A stretch of DNA of 64,000 bases from positions 62,001 to 126,000 of the forward strand of contig NZ_LJRO01000090.1 of NCBI RefSeq assembly GCF_001401155.1. The letters are read 5' to 3'. Below the pieces are notes generated by a model. That model ran no database searches, had not been told where the DNA came from, and worked only from the letters and a program-made list of their open reading frames with translations. This document shows, in pieces, positions 19,611-29,164 of the stretch (position 1 is the stretch's first letter; the number at the start of each line of letters is the position of its first letter). Both the position numbers and the translations under genes were made by a program. Origin of the DNA: Pseudomonas tremae. Its GTDB lineage: Bacteria; Pseudomonadota; Gammaproteobacteria; Pseudomonadales; Pseudomonadaceae.

Positions 19611-20357
19611 CTAATTGACCTTGACCTCGTTGAACTTGAGTACGTTGTCTTTGTTCTCGCGATCACGGAAGGTCAGCTTCAAAGCAGGTGATTGCTTGAT
19701 CCGGCCCTTGGTCGCTTCAAAGATCAGCGTCACGCGGGTAGGGACGTTGCGGATTAACTGGAAACTGTCCCAACGGTCGTACTTGGCATCGCCAACGCGC
19801 AGTTGCGACAGACCCAGTGCGCCACCGGTTTCCTCAAACAGGCTTATTGGAGTGAGAAAACGGAAGTCGCGGTCTGCACTCTTGTTGATCAGTTCGAGGG
19901 TACAGGTAGGCGACTGGCCGTTCTGATCGCAATCAAGCAATTCCACGCTGAGGTTGTCGACGGTCTCGGATCGTTTGCCGAACATGTTGGCGTTGTCATT
20001 CTCGACGAACAGCTTCTGACTGCGGGCGAATTCGAGCGAAGGCTTGGCGTATTCACCGCCCAACTTGAAAAAAACTGCACACAGAAACAACGCCAGCGCC
20101 AACCAGACGCCAAGCTTGAGTACCGCAGGCAGCTTCCTGGCGAGGATTGCGATACCCAGCCCGCTGAACAACATGATCGCGCTGACAATGATTATCAGCG
20201 TCTTCCAGTTGATGAAGTCGACGCTGAGGCCAAGAATGGCCGGGTCCGGGAAGAGGTAGGTAAAGATGCTCCAGATGACCCCGATCATGCCGCTGATGCC
20301 AAGCGATATCTTGGCGAAAATCGCGGAAATTTTGCTTGTTCGTGGTGCTGCGTCCAT
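19611..20357 (-). CDS. Inner-membrane protein of unknown function
   Basis: A 248-residue protein with three predicted membrane helices in its first 105 residues (about 15-36, 52-73 and 80-100), then a soluble domain of roughly 145 residues, probably periplasmic, containing two cysteines 9 residues apart (LLDCDQNGQSPTCTLELIN) that could form a disulfide. I do not recognise a family. It is a single gene, bounded by a terminator downstream and a 224-bp gap upstream that shows no clear motif. Confidence 0.65.
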   Translation of the reverse strand: MDAAPRTSKISAIFAKISLGISGMIGVIWSIFTYLFPDPAILGLSVDFINWKTLIIIVSAIMLFSGLGIAILARKLPAVLKLGVWLALALFLCAVFFKLGGEYAKPSLEFARSQKLFVENDNANMFGKRSETVDNLSVELLDCDQNGQSPTCTLELINKSADRDFRFLTPISLFEETGGALGLSQLRVGDAKYDRWDSFQLIRNVPTRVTLIFEATKGRIKQSPALKLTFRDRENKDNVLKFNEVKVN

Positions 20358-20581
20358 TGCTGTTTTGCCTTGTTCGGGTTGCGGAGGTGCTTACCGATGC
20401 GCTTGAACAGCACATCGGAGGGTTGGGGGCCTTGGGATGAGGCGTCTGTACAATCCGTGTTCAATCGCGCTTATCCAGAGGTGCCGGATACGCGAGCCTA
20501 AAGGTGCGAGAGAGCCAGAAGGGCGATTTGCTATGCAACCGCCGCGGCATTATCCTGCAAATCAGTCACAAAGTGCAGCGT

Positions 20582-21778
20582 TTACGCATTCTGCCTTGAT
20601 CGATCCCTGAGAAACGCCAGCAACGCAATCAGCGGCAGTACCGTGCCTGCGATCAGCACCCAAGCCCATCCGCCATGGTCGAATAGCGGGCTGGCCACCG
20701 CTGAGCCAATAGCGCCGCCGATGAAGATGCTGGTCATGTACAGCGCATTGAGCCGGCTGCGACTGGCCGCATCCAGGGCGTAGACAGTGCGCTGACCCAG
20801 GACCATGCTGGTCTGTACGCAGAAATCCAGGACCACGCCCGTGATTGCCAGGCCGATCACGCTGTAGGCAGGGTGAACCATGCCCGGGAGAAAACTCAGA
20901 GCGCCGAGCAATAGCGCGCCCAGTGAGGCTATGCGGGTATAGCCGGCGTCTGCCAGGCGACCACTGATGGGGGCAGCGATTGCGCCGATCGCGCCGATCA
21001 GGGCGAAGATGGCAATCTGCGTTTGCGACAGCCCGTGGTTGCGCGACAGTTCCAGTGGCACAGCCGTCCAGAACAGGCTGAACGTCGCGAACATGCACGC
21101 TTGGTAAAAGGCGCGCTGACGCAGCACCGGTTGGGTACGCAGCAGAGTCCAGAGCGAGAACAACAACTGGCCGTAGGACGCACGATGGTCCGGCACGCGC
21201 TTGGGCATGGTAGTCGCAAGCACTACGCTGATACCTATCATGATCACTGCCGCCGAGCCGAATACTGCACGCCAGCCGAAATGATCCGCCACCAAGCTGG
21301 CAATGGGCCGTGCCAGTAGAATCCCCAACAGCAGCCCGCCCATGATCCCGCCGACCACACGGCCTCGAGACTCCTCGGGCGCAAGGTGCGCTGCCAGTGG
21401 GATCAGCATTTGCACCGACACAGAACTGAACCCCACCAGCAACGACACCAGCAGAAACAGATTTGGTTGTTCGGCAAAAGCCGCGCCCAGCAGGCTGAGA
21501 ACCGCAACCACGGTGGTGATCAGCATCAACCGCCGGTTCTCCAGCAAATCGCCCAGCGGCACCAGAAAGAACAAGCCCAGCGCATAACCGATCTGCGTCA
21601 ACGAAACGATCAGACTGGCCGCTGTACTCGACAACCCGATGTCCGGGGCAATCAGCTCGATAATCGGCTGGGCATAGTAAATGTTGGCAACAATCGCGCC
21701 ACAGCAGAACGCGAACAGCATCACCATGGCCGGAGTCATTGTCATCGCATTGTGCGCGGGTCGGGATGCGTGAGGCAT
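20582..21778 (-). CDS. MFS transporter, drug-efflux type
   Basis: A 398-residue major facilitator with 12 predicted membrane helices and the loop 2-3 motif variant VPLGDLLENRR (motif A of drug:proton antiporters). NIYYAQPIIELIAPDIG in helix 1 is typical of a group of bacterial exporters of unassigned substrate. It lies downstream of the RND pair on the same strand but is separated by 217 bp, so joint transcription is uncertain. Confidence 0.85.
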   Translation of the reverse strand: MPHASRPAHNAMTMTPAMVMLFAFCCGAIVANIYYAQPIIELIAPDIGLSSTAASLIVSLTQIGYALGLFFLVPLGDLLENRRLMLITTVVAVLSLLGAAFAEQPNLFLLVSLLVGFSSVSVQMLIPLAAHLAPEESRGRVVGGIMGGLLLGILLARPIASLVADHFGWRAVFGSAAVIMIGISVVLATTMPKRVPDHRASYGQLLFSLWTLLRTQPVLRQRAFYQACMFATFSLFWTAVPLELSRNHGLSQTQIAIFALIGAIGAIAAPISGRLADAGYTRIASLGALLLGALSFLPGMVHPAYSVIGLAITGVVLDFCVQTSMVLGQRTVYALDAASRSRLNALYMTSIFIGGAIGSAVASPLFDHGGWAWVLIAGTVLPLIALLAFLRDRSRQNA

Positions 21779-21995
21779 GTAAAATCTCGCTTGGGCGCAG
21801 GCCTGTCAGATGTCCGGGACGTCTGTGTCAGGCGGTTGTGTGATTGATGGCGAGCAGGCTAACGTTTTTGTCAGGGATTAAGTAGGCACGGCGAGTTGAT
21901 ACAGGATATTTCTGCGAGTGATGGGTGGAGATGGGCTGTTACGTGGCAAGGCTGTTACGAGATACGTGATGAGCAGGATTTTCGTCCTTCTTCCA

Positions 21996-24900
21996 TCAGG
22001 CCGGCTGCTTGATCCCATAACTCACCACATACAGCGCCGGCAGAAAAAACAGGGTGAGCAGGGTCGCGATGGCGATGCCGCCGATCATGGCGATCGCCAT
22101 TGGGCCCCAGAACACTTCGCGGGCGATCGGGATCATGCCCAGGCTGGCAGCCGCTGCGGTCAGCATGATCGGTCGACAACGGTGTTCGGTGGCCTTGACC
22201 ACTGATGACCAGGCGCTTTCGCCAGCGGCGATGAACTCGTCGATCTGGGTCACCAGAATCACTGAGTTGCGGATAATGATGCCGATCAATGCCAGCACCC
22301 CGAGAATCGCCACGAAGCCCAGCGGATAGCCGGAAATCAGCAGGGCGGCGACTACCCCTATCAGCCCCAGCGGCACCACACTGACCACCAGCAGAAGCTT
22401 TTTAACGCTGTGCAACTGGATCATCAAGAAGCTCACTACCAATAACAGCATCAGCGGCACGACCTTCAGAATGGGCCCTTGCGAGCGTGCGCTGGCTTCT
22501 ACCGCACCGCCTGTGGCGATCGAATAACGCAGGGGGAGGCGGGCGCTGAAGGCATCGACTTCGGGTTTCAATTGCTTCACCAGTGCAGCCGGTTGCAACT
22601 TGCCGAGTACGCTGGCTTTCAGGGTAATAGTCGGCAGTCGGTCGCGACGCCAGACTAAAGGCTGTTCCTGCTCATAACTGAGGGTGGCAAACGCCAGTAG
22701 CGGTATGGTCGAACCATCCGGCGTCGGAATCTGCAGGTTGCGGAGGGTGTCTATCGAACTGCGCTCGTCGCTGTCGGCGCGTCCCACCAGATCAATCAGG
22801 TAGGTGCCGTCACGTACCTGGGTAATGGCAGTGCCCGTTACCAGGCTATTGAGGATCTGCGCCACGTCTTCCGAGGACAGACCAAACTGACGTATTTTGT
22901 CTTGAGCGATGTCGATCTTCAGTACTTTGCCCGGCTCGTTCCAGTCGTAGATCACCTGACCGATATTGGGGTTTGCATCCAGAATGGCGGCAAGCGCCAT
23001 GGCCTGGCTGCGCACTTGCTCGATGTCCGGACCGCTGACCCGATATTGCACCGGCCAGCCGACTGGCGGGCCCATGTTCAAGGGCTGCACATAACCGCCC
23101 ACACCGACGTAATCATCACGAAAGCGTTGGCGCAAACGTTCGATCAGACGGTCGCGCACTTCGCCACTCTGGCTGACGATCACCAGTTGCCCATAAAACG
23201 GATTGCTCAATTGCTGATCCAGCGGCAGGTAGAAACGCACCGCACCTTTGCCGACATAGGAGCTCCAGCGCAGCACATCGGGATCCTGCTTGAGCGTCGC
23301 TTCAAAACGGTCCATGGTCTGGCGGGTGCCTTCGATGGAACCGTTTTGTGGCATGTAGATGTCCACGAGGATTTCCGGTCGGTCGGAGTCCGGGAAGAAC
23401 TGGTTCTGCAGCAATCTGGCCGCGAACAACGAGCCAATGAACAGCAGTACGGTCAACCCGATCACCCACCCTCGGTGCTCAAGGGTCTTGATCAGCAGAC
23501 GGCTGAAACCTCGCATCCAGCGCCCCGGTTCGGCGTGTCGTGCCGACGCCTTGAGAATGTGCACACCGATCAGCGGCGCAAACAGCACTGCCACCAGCCA
23601 GGACAGCAGCAAGGCTACTGCGATCACCGCGAACATGGTGAATACGTACTCGCCTGCCGAACTGGAGTTCAGGCCGATGGGCACGAAACCGGCAACCGTT
23701 ACCAGCGTGCCGGTAAGCATCGGGAATGCGGTCGATGTGTAGGCGAATGTTGCGGCCTGAGGCAATGAGTCTCCGCTCTCGAGCCGTGTAACCATCATTT
23801 CTACCGTGATCATGGCGTCATCCACCAGCAACCCGAGGGCGATGATCAGTGCGCCAAGCGAAATACGCTGCATGGTGATGCCGCTGTACTCCATGAACAC
23901 GAACACCAGCGCGAGCACCAGCGGTATCGAGCAGGCCACTACCAGCCCGGCACGAATGCCGAGGCTGATGAAACTGACCACCAATACGATCAGGATCGCT
24001 TCGAAGAGCGCATGGGTGAAACCGCCGATGGCTTTCTCGACCACCTCGGCCTGGCTGGACACCAGATGCACGTCGATCCCTAGCGGCAGTTCTGCGCTCA
24101 GGTCATCGATGCGTTGCTGTAATTGCGTGCCGAATGTCTGGATATTGCCACCTTGCTTCATGGCCACCGCAAGGCCGATGGCAGGTTGACCGTTGAAGCG
24201 GAACAGCGAGGAGGGCGGGTCAGCATAGCGACGCTCGATGGTTGCCAGATCGCTGAGGCGAAAGAACCGGTCGCCGAGGCGTAAATTAACCGCTTGCAGG
24301 TCTTCTTCACTCTTGAACTGACCGCTCGCCCGCACCGCGATCCTTTCCGGACCCGCCTCCATCACGCCAGCCGGCGTGACCGAGTTTTGCGCTTGCAGGC
24401 TTTGCAGCACCTGACGTTGATCAATCCCCAGCGCTGCCAGCTTGCGGGTCGAGAAATTCAGGTAAATGATTTCGCGCTGGGCACCGAGCAATTCGATCTT
24501 GCCCAGATTGGGCACGCTGCGGATGTCGGCGCGTACCTGCTCGACATAATCCCGCAGCTGGCGAAACGACAGTCCGTCGGTAGTGAACGCGTAGATACTG
24601 CCGAATACATCACCGAACTCGTCGTTGAACGCCGGCCCCTGAATGCCGCTGGGCAACTCGGCGCGCACGTCGCTGATTTTCTTGCGCACCTGATACCACG
24701 CCGCCGGGATGTCGACGCTGCGGGTCTCACTTTTCAGGAACACGAAAATTGTCGATTCACCCGCCAGCGTGTAGCTTTTGACGTAGTCCAGAGCGTCGAT
24801 TTCCTCAAGCTTCTTTTCCAGCCGATCGGTGACTTGCAGCAGCGTGTCAGGCAACGTTGCGCCGGGCCAGCGAGCCTGGATGACCATGGTCTTGATGGCA

Positions 24901-25031
24901 AACGACGGGTCCTCTTCGCGCCCCAGATTCAGGAATGACCAACTGCCCATCAGCAGTGAAACGAACATCATGTACCAGACCAGCGTACGGTGTTTGAGCC
25001 CCCAGGCCGAAAGATTGAAGCGCTCCCTCAC
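21996..25031 (-). CDS. RND-family efflux transporter, inner-membrane subunit
   Basis: A 1011-residue AcrB-type proton-driven pump. It shows the two-fold RND repeat, each half with a large periplasmic domain after the first helix, and the proton-relay aspartates in LLVDDAMITVEMM (helix 4). NLGREEDPSFAIKTMVIQAR near the N-terminus marks a subfamily of multidrug pumps, distinct from MexB. It overlaps the preceding adaptor gene by 4 bp. No outer-membrane factor gene is present, so it must borrow a TolC/OprM-type channel. Confidence 0.9.
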   Translation of the reverse strand: MRERFNLSAWGLKHRTLVWYMMFVSLLMGSWSFLNLGREEDPSFAIKTMVIQARWPGATLPDTLLQVTDRLEKKLEEIDALDYVKSYTLAGESTIFVFLKSETRSVDIPAAWYQVRKKISDVRAELPSGIQGPAFNDEFGDVFGSIYAFTTDGLSFRQLRDYVEQVRADIRSVPNLGKIELLGAQREIIYLNFSTRKLAALGIDQRQVLQSLQAQNSVTPAGVMEAGPERIAVRASGQFKSEEDLQAVNLRLGDRFFRLSDLATIERRYADPPSSLFRFNGQPAIGLAVAMKQGGNIQTFGTQLQQRIDDLSAELPLGIDVHLVSSQAEVVEKAIGGFTHALFEAILIVLVVSFISLGIRAGLVVACSIPLVLALVFVFMEYSGITMQRISLGALIIALGLLVDDAMITVEMMVTRLESGDSLPQAATFAYTSTAFPMLTGTLVTVAGFVPIGLNSSSAGEYVFTMFAVIAVALLLSWLVAVLFAPLIGVHILKASARHAEPGRWMRGFSRLLIKTLEHRGWVIGLTVLLFIGSLFAARLLQNQFFPDSDRPEILVDIYMPQNGSIEGTRQTMDRFEATLKQDPDVLRWSSYVGKGAVRFYLPLDQQLSNPFYGQLVIVSQSGEVRDRLIERLRQRFRDDYVGVGGYVQPLNMGPPVGWPVQYRVSGPDIEQVRSQAMALAAILDANPNIGQVIYDWNEPGKVLKIDIAQDKIRQFGLSSEDVAQILNSLVTGTAITQVRDGTYLIDLVGRADSDERSSIDTLRNLQIPTPDGSTIPLLAFATLSYEQEQPLVWRRDRLPTITLKASVLGKLQPAALVKQLKPEVDAFSARLPLRYSIATGGAVEASARSQGPILKVVPLMLLLVVSFLMIQLHSVKKLLLVVSVVPLGLIGVVAALLISGYPLGFVAILGVLALIGIIIRNSVILVTQIDEFIAAGESAWSSVVKATEHRCRPIMLTAAAASLGMIPIAREVFWGPMAIAMIGGIAIATLLTLFFLPALYVVSYGIKQPA

Positions 25032-26233
25032 AAACTGACCTCTCGCTGCAGACCAGTCTTCTGCCCGGGCGAGAGGGTTTTCTCGGTCGACGCGCGCTCG
25101 ACCACTTCAACCGGTTGGCCGGGGTAAAGAAACTGCAGGCCCCTGGAAACCACGCGATCACCTTCCGACAACCCTTCGGAAATCACCACCTGACCTTGTT
25201 CATAACGCAGCACCTTAACGCGGACCAAAGCGACCTTCGCCTGTGCATCTACTCGCCAGACGGCTGGCTGTCCCTGTGTGCGGCTCAGTGCCGACCAAGG
25301 CAGGGCGACTGCCGGCTGCGGGTGCGTCTGCACCTGTGCGCGTACCGCCGTGCCCAGCGAGGGAGCAACGGCATCGTCCGGTAAGGCGACGCGTACACGC
25401 AGCGTGCCGTTGGTGGCGGAAACGATGGGCGTGATCTCTCTGATGGTGCCGATAAAGGAAATACCGGGCTGGCCGAGCGCTGTAATCGTGACCTCGCGTC
25501 CAGCCTGATCCGCATCCAGCAGTGATTCATACGCGGAAAATACCGCCTCGCGCTTTCCATCGTGGGCAAGGCTGAAAACCGGAGCGGCAGCCTGTACCAC
25601 CTGGCCTTCTTCAGCATGACGCGCTGTGATGACGCCATCTGCCACCGCGAACAGCTCTGTGTAACCCACTTGCTCACGTGCGTTGGCGAGTTGCGCCTGC
25701 AACGCTGCCAGATCTGCGCGTGCGCTCTCCAGGTTCGAGTGTGCTTTCTGATGTTCGCTGAGACTGGTATAGCCTTTGGGGAGCAGGGTCTGCTGACGCT
25801 GGTAATTCTGCTCAGCCAGGCGTAGCCGGGATTCGCGTATGGCTACGTCGGCACTGGCTGATGCCAGTTGGGTCTTTTGTTCACGCGGGTCCAGCCTGGC
25901 GAGCACTTGATGGGCCCGGACCCGGTCGCCGACGTCCACATAACGTTCGACCAGCTTGCCTGACACGCGAAACGACTGCTCGGTCACTTTACGAGCCTGG
26001 ATATCACCTGTGAGCGCCACACTGCTGACGACATCCACCGAGACGACTGGCTGCACCTCGACGCGCACCAGTGCCTTATCAGCAGGTTTGCCTGCGGAGC
26101 AAGCACTGAGCGAGAGCAGCGAGATGAGGCCCGGCACAGCGAGTAACCGGAAGAACGGAAAGGGGAGCGACCGGGAAGTTATGGGCGCACAGCAGAACGA
26201 GCGCAAAGGCGCCGCGATAGAAAAAGTAATCAA
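25028..26233 (-). CDS. RND efflux periplasmic adaptor lipoprotein
   Basis: A membrane fusion protein of up to 401 residues: lipobox LSLSAC (C45 from this start), split lipoyl domain (SGKLVERYVDVGDRVRAHQV and VADGVITARHAEEGQVV), a coiled-coil hairpin between them, and a beta-barrel domain. The start is poorly defined: the frame opens with TTG at 26233 without a ribosome binding site, and the lipoprotein signal would be shorter if a later TTG or GTG were used. Its stop overlaps the pump start, giving the usual adaptor-pump order. Confidence 0.85.
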   Translation of the reverse strand: MITFSIAAPLRSFCCAPITSRSLPFPFFRLLAVPGLISLLSLSACSAGKPADKALVRVEVQPVVSVDVVSSVALTGDIQARKVTEQSFRVSGKLVERYVDVGDRVRAHQVLARLDPREQKTQLASASADVAIRESRLRLAEQNYQRQQTLLPKGYTSLSEHQKAHSNLESARADLAALQAQLANAREQVGYTELFAVADGVITARHAEEGQVVQAAAPVFSLAHDGKREAVFSAYESLLDADQAGREVTITALGQPGISFIGTIREITPIVSATNGTLRVRVALPDDAVAPSLGTAVRAQVQTHPQPAVALPWSALSRTQGQPAVWRVDAQAKVALVRVKVLRYEQGQVVISEGLSEGDRVVSRGLQFLYPGQPVEVVERASTEKTLSPGQKTGLQREVSL

Positions 26234-26279
26234 CTAATAGCACTGCCCAGTCAGGTAAAACAGCGTCCATGCATCACAG

Positions 26280-26320
26280 CGTCAGACCGGGAAAGCCGAT
26301 GAGCTGTCCCGGCACTGACG
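26280..26320 (-). other. Interrupted hairpin between rhlA and the adaptor gene
   Basis: CGTCAG and CTGACG form an outer stem, with CGGGA and TCCCG inside, closing a loop of about 12 bases. It lies just beyond the rhlA stop. There is no T tract on the minus strand, so it may be a weak or Rho-assisted end for rhlA messages. Confidence 0.4.
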
Positions 26321-26328
26321 AAGGTGTT

Positions 26329-27192
26329 TCATGCCATTGCGGGAATACTGGGCCAAACCTGCTGGCTGACTTCGGTGCCCAGAAAGCTCAGTGCAGTCTT
26401 TTGCGAGTGATGCCAGGCTGCTTTGCTTTCCAGGTCCAGAAAGTGCCCAGTGTCCGGTACGACATTGAAGCTGCTTTTGGCGATGTAGTTGGAAAACATA
26501 CGAGCGTCTTCAACAGTGGTGTATTCATCTTTTTCACCATTGATGAACAGCACCGGAATATCGATCGAGGAAAAACGCTCGACGTAGTTACTGGCGCTTA
26601 GTTTCCGGATCTGGCTGATATGAAAGTCGATCTGGCCGTATTCGTGTTCAGCAAGACTGATCAGGTGTTTGTAGTTATAGAGTTTGAAAAGGCGCGGCAG
26701 GTGTTTGCCCACGGTGTCGTTCAACAGCGAGCCGATCTTGCGTTTTTCGCGCGCTGCAAGGTAGACCTGAGCCTTGTCGATGTAGTCGAGCATGGGCGCG
26801 TTGAGCACCGGCGAGAACGAACTGATGATCGCCTTCTCCACGGATGGAGGGCATTCAGCAAGCGCCAGCAGCGCTGAAACGCCGCCCCATGACACGGACA
26901 GCAGGTAATTGACCTGATACAGGTCAATCAGTTGAAGGAGGATGTGTACTTCATCTTCCTTGCTGACGATCATCTCGTCCGGGTTGTGCGCCCGTGATTG
27001 CCCCGAGAACGGCAGGTCGAACAGCACGAGGTTGTAGTGAGGCTGCAGGTACTTGACCGTCTGCCCGAAAGAGCCTGTGGTAGACAACGCACCATTGACC
27101 AGCAAGATGGTCTTGGCATCGCTGCTCTTCCAGTAAGTCTCGGTGTAAACCTTGTAGTTACCCACGCTTAAAATCTTTGATTGTGCGCCCAT
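26329..27192 (-). CDS. rhlA: RhlA, 3-(3-hydroxyalkanoyloxy)alkanoate (HAA) synthase
   Basis: A 287-residue alpha/beta hydrolase-fold acyltransferase that joins two 3-hydroxyacyl chains to make HAA, a wetting surfactant. Close resemblance to P. aeruginosa RhlA is seen in LLVNGALSTTGSF, NLVLFDLPFSGQSRAHNP, the nucleophile elbow SVSWGG (S101), FINGEKDEYTTVEDARMF and DTGHFLDLESK. ATG at 27192 has GGGAGG upstream; the frame continues farther but the family starts here. No rhlB or rhlC glycosyltransferase is beside it, so the product should be HAA rather than rhamnolipid, as known for P. syringae, where HAA supports swarming. It is read away from the histidine kinase gene. Confidence 0.93.
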   Translation of the reverse strand: MGAQSKILSVGNYKVYTETYWKSSDAKTILLVNGALSTTGSFGQTVKYLQPHYNLVLFDLPFSGQSRAHNPDEMIVSKEDEVHILLQLIDLYQVNYLLSVSWGGVSALLALAECPPSVEKAIISSFSPVLNAPMLDYIDKAQVYLAAREKRKIGSLLNDTVGKHLPRLFKLYNYKHLISLAEHEYGQIDFHISQIRKLSASNYVERFSSIDIPVLFINGEKDEYTTVEDARMFSNYIAKSSFNVVPDTGHFLDLESKAAWHHSQKTALSFLGTEVSQQVWPSIPAMA

Positions 27193-27766
27193 GACAGCCT
27201 CCCAGCCGATGTCGATCCTACGATTAGTCCAGCGTTTCTCTGCTCTGGCGGCCATGCCAGTGCCTCGCCTGATAAGTGGCGAATCCGATGAGTTATTGTT
27301 ATGGGTGCAGCGCATGCAGTTGCGCAGGAACCTTGTTTGCCCGGCTATAAATAACGCAGTGCCAGTATGCCGACAAGCCGCTGGCGTCAAAAAAATAAGG
27401 CGTGCCTGACGTTTGGATCCCTAAACCGAATTTCGCTGATTGATCGGGCAATGGGGGTTGTTCGGGGAAAAAGTCAGTATCGAGGCAGAAAAGCGCAATT
27501 TCTGGTCGGAACTTGTCCGTGCTGAAACGGTCAAGCGACGCCATTCTTGAAACATTAAGTTACAATTTAGCGCTTGGCATTGTGCGTCAGATTAATAACC
27601 AAAGCTCTGAAACCCCTGAGCCAGACGCGTTAAGCTCGTCAAAAAGCAGGCGCAGGGTTGTCTTGAGGAATACGCCTCATAGGGCATGTGTGATTTGATC
27701 TGGACTTTGGGAGAGACGTGCCGCAGGTGAGCGGCAGCTTTCATGCGAACCTTGCGTTTCGGCGTC
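27193..27766. other. Long upstream region of rhlA
   Basis: This 574-bp gap has no supported gene. It must contain the rhlA promoter, because the next gene on that strand, the histidine kinase, ends at 27767. A TTGACG hexamer lies at 27388-27393 on the minus strand with no good -10 at 16-18 bases. A 6-bp hairpin (TGCCGC/GCGGCA, 27719-27736) follows the kinase gene. I found no convincing sigma-54 or sigma-28 site. Confidence 0.4.
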
Positions 27767-29164
27767 TCAGTTGAGGGTGTTGGCCGTACGACATTCCAGC
27801 AGCAGGCTGGCGCCCCCGTACTCGCTGGTGCCTATTTGCAGCGTAAAGCCATGCAGATTGACGATGGCCGCGACGACGGACAAACCGAGGCCGAAGCCGC
27901 TTTGCTCGTTGCTGGCTTCGCTGCGATAAAAGCGTTGAAAGACCGCTGCTCGTTCAGCGACCGGGATGCCAGGCCCCGAATCCTGTACTTCAATGCAGGG
28001 TGTATTGCCTTGCTTGTCGGGGAATGCGCTGATTTTCACGATGCCGCCGGCAGGGGTGAACTTGATGGCGTTGCCCAGCAGGTTGGTCAGTGCTTCAAAC
28101 AACAGCGCACGATCGCCCACAAGCGTCGGCAGCGGGTCTCGCAGTTCCAGCAGCAGCGTGATCTGATCTTCCTCTGCCAGTGGCAGATAAAAATCATGCA
28201 GCTCCTGCAATAGCGGCTGGAGTTCCAGCTCGATAAATGCGGAGCGTCTCTGACGGTCCTCAAGCTCGGAAATGCGCAACAGCCCCCGGAAACGCGCCAT
28301 CAGCGTATCTGCCTCGCCGATGACCTGAGCGATCTGGGTGGCGTGGGTCGAATCGTGCGCAGATTGCTGCTGGATTCGATACAGCTGAGCTCGCAGGCGA
28401 GTGAGCGGGGTGCGCAGGTCGTGGGCGATATTGTCGCAGACACCCTTGACCTCATTCATGAGCTTTTCGATCCGGTCAAGCATCGCGTTAACGATCACCG
28501 CCAGCATGTCCAGCTCGTCACGCCTGTTGGACACCGGCAGGCGCCCGGCCATGTCGCCTGCGATGATCGATTCGGCGCTGGCCTGAATAGCCCGGATGCG
28601 CCGCAAAGGGCGGCGCCGCAGCAGATGCCAGCCAGCGACCCCGGGGATGATGGTCAGCGATATACCCCACAGCAACGCGTGCAGGATCAATGTGCTCACC
28701 GCAAACAGCGAGCCATTCTCGCGTACCAGCACCAGCCAGCGGCCATCCGAAGTCCGGTTGACGATGGCGTCGCAGCTGCCCTCCGGCATGCCAGGGTCAT
28801 CCGATTCGATGCAATCGTTCAGGACGTGAATCTGGCCATCAATGGGCAGGTTGCTCGGCACGCTGCTGATGGGGCCGGCGACCGGTCGAAAGTTTTCGTC
28901 GAACAGCCCATAGGCGTCCACCGAGCGCGAATCGAAGGTCATGCTGGTGGCCAGCGCATCCTCCAGCGCCTGCCCCTCGAACCGCGAGAACAGCTGCTGG
29001 CGATGGGTCAGTGACTGGCGGGCGAGGGTGTCCAGATAGGAAGTGACTTCCCAGTACAGAACGCCCAGAAGAATAACGCTCCAGGCAACGAAGAGAGAGC
29101 TGTACAGCGCCAGCAGGCGGCTTGTTGAAGATCGCCAGCCCTTAGACGGGTTCGGCAATGACAT
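27767..29164 (-). CDS. Sensor histidine kinase of a two-component system
   Basis: A 465-residue membrane histidine kinase: helix at about 18-38, a periplasmic sensor of about 115 residues with two cysteines (VLNDCIESDDPGMPEGSC), a second helix near 155-175, HAMP, the H-box DNIAHDLRTPLTRL with H248, and the ATPase N and G boxes (LTNLLGNAIKF, VQDSGPGIP, GFGLGLSVV). ATG at 29164 has GAGG 8 bases upstream and overlaps the end of the response regulator gene by 23 bp. The signal is unknown. Confidence 0.88.
   Translation of the reverse strand: MSLPNPSKGWRSSTSRLLALYSSLFVAWSVILLGVLYWEVTSYLDTLARQSLTHRQQLFSRFEGQALEDALATSMTFDSRSVDAYGLFDENFRPVAGPISSVPSNLPIDGQIHVLNDCIESDDPGMPEGSCDAIVNRTSDGRWLVLVRENGSLFAVSTLILHALLWGISLTIIPGVAGWHLLRRRPLRRIRAIQASAESIIAGDMAGRLPVSNRRDELDMLAVIVNAMLDRIEKLMNEVKGVCDNIAHDLRTPLTRLRAQLYRIQQQSAHDSTHATQIAQVIGEADTLMARFRGLLRISELEDRQRRSAFIELELQPLLQELHDFYLPLAEEDQITLLLELRDPLPTLVGDRALLFEALTNLLGNAIKFTPAGGIVKISAFPDKQGNTPCIEVQDSGPGIPVAERAAVFQRFYRSEASNEQSGFGLGLSVVAAIVNLHGFTLQIGTSEYGGASLLLECRTANTLN

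Noticed and set aside
27340..27366. Sigma-54 promoter for rhlA (TGGCAC on the minus strand)
   Set aside because: The GC of the -12 element is missing at the required ten-base spacing.
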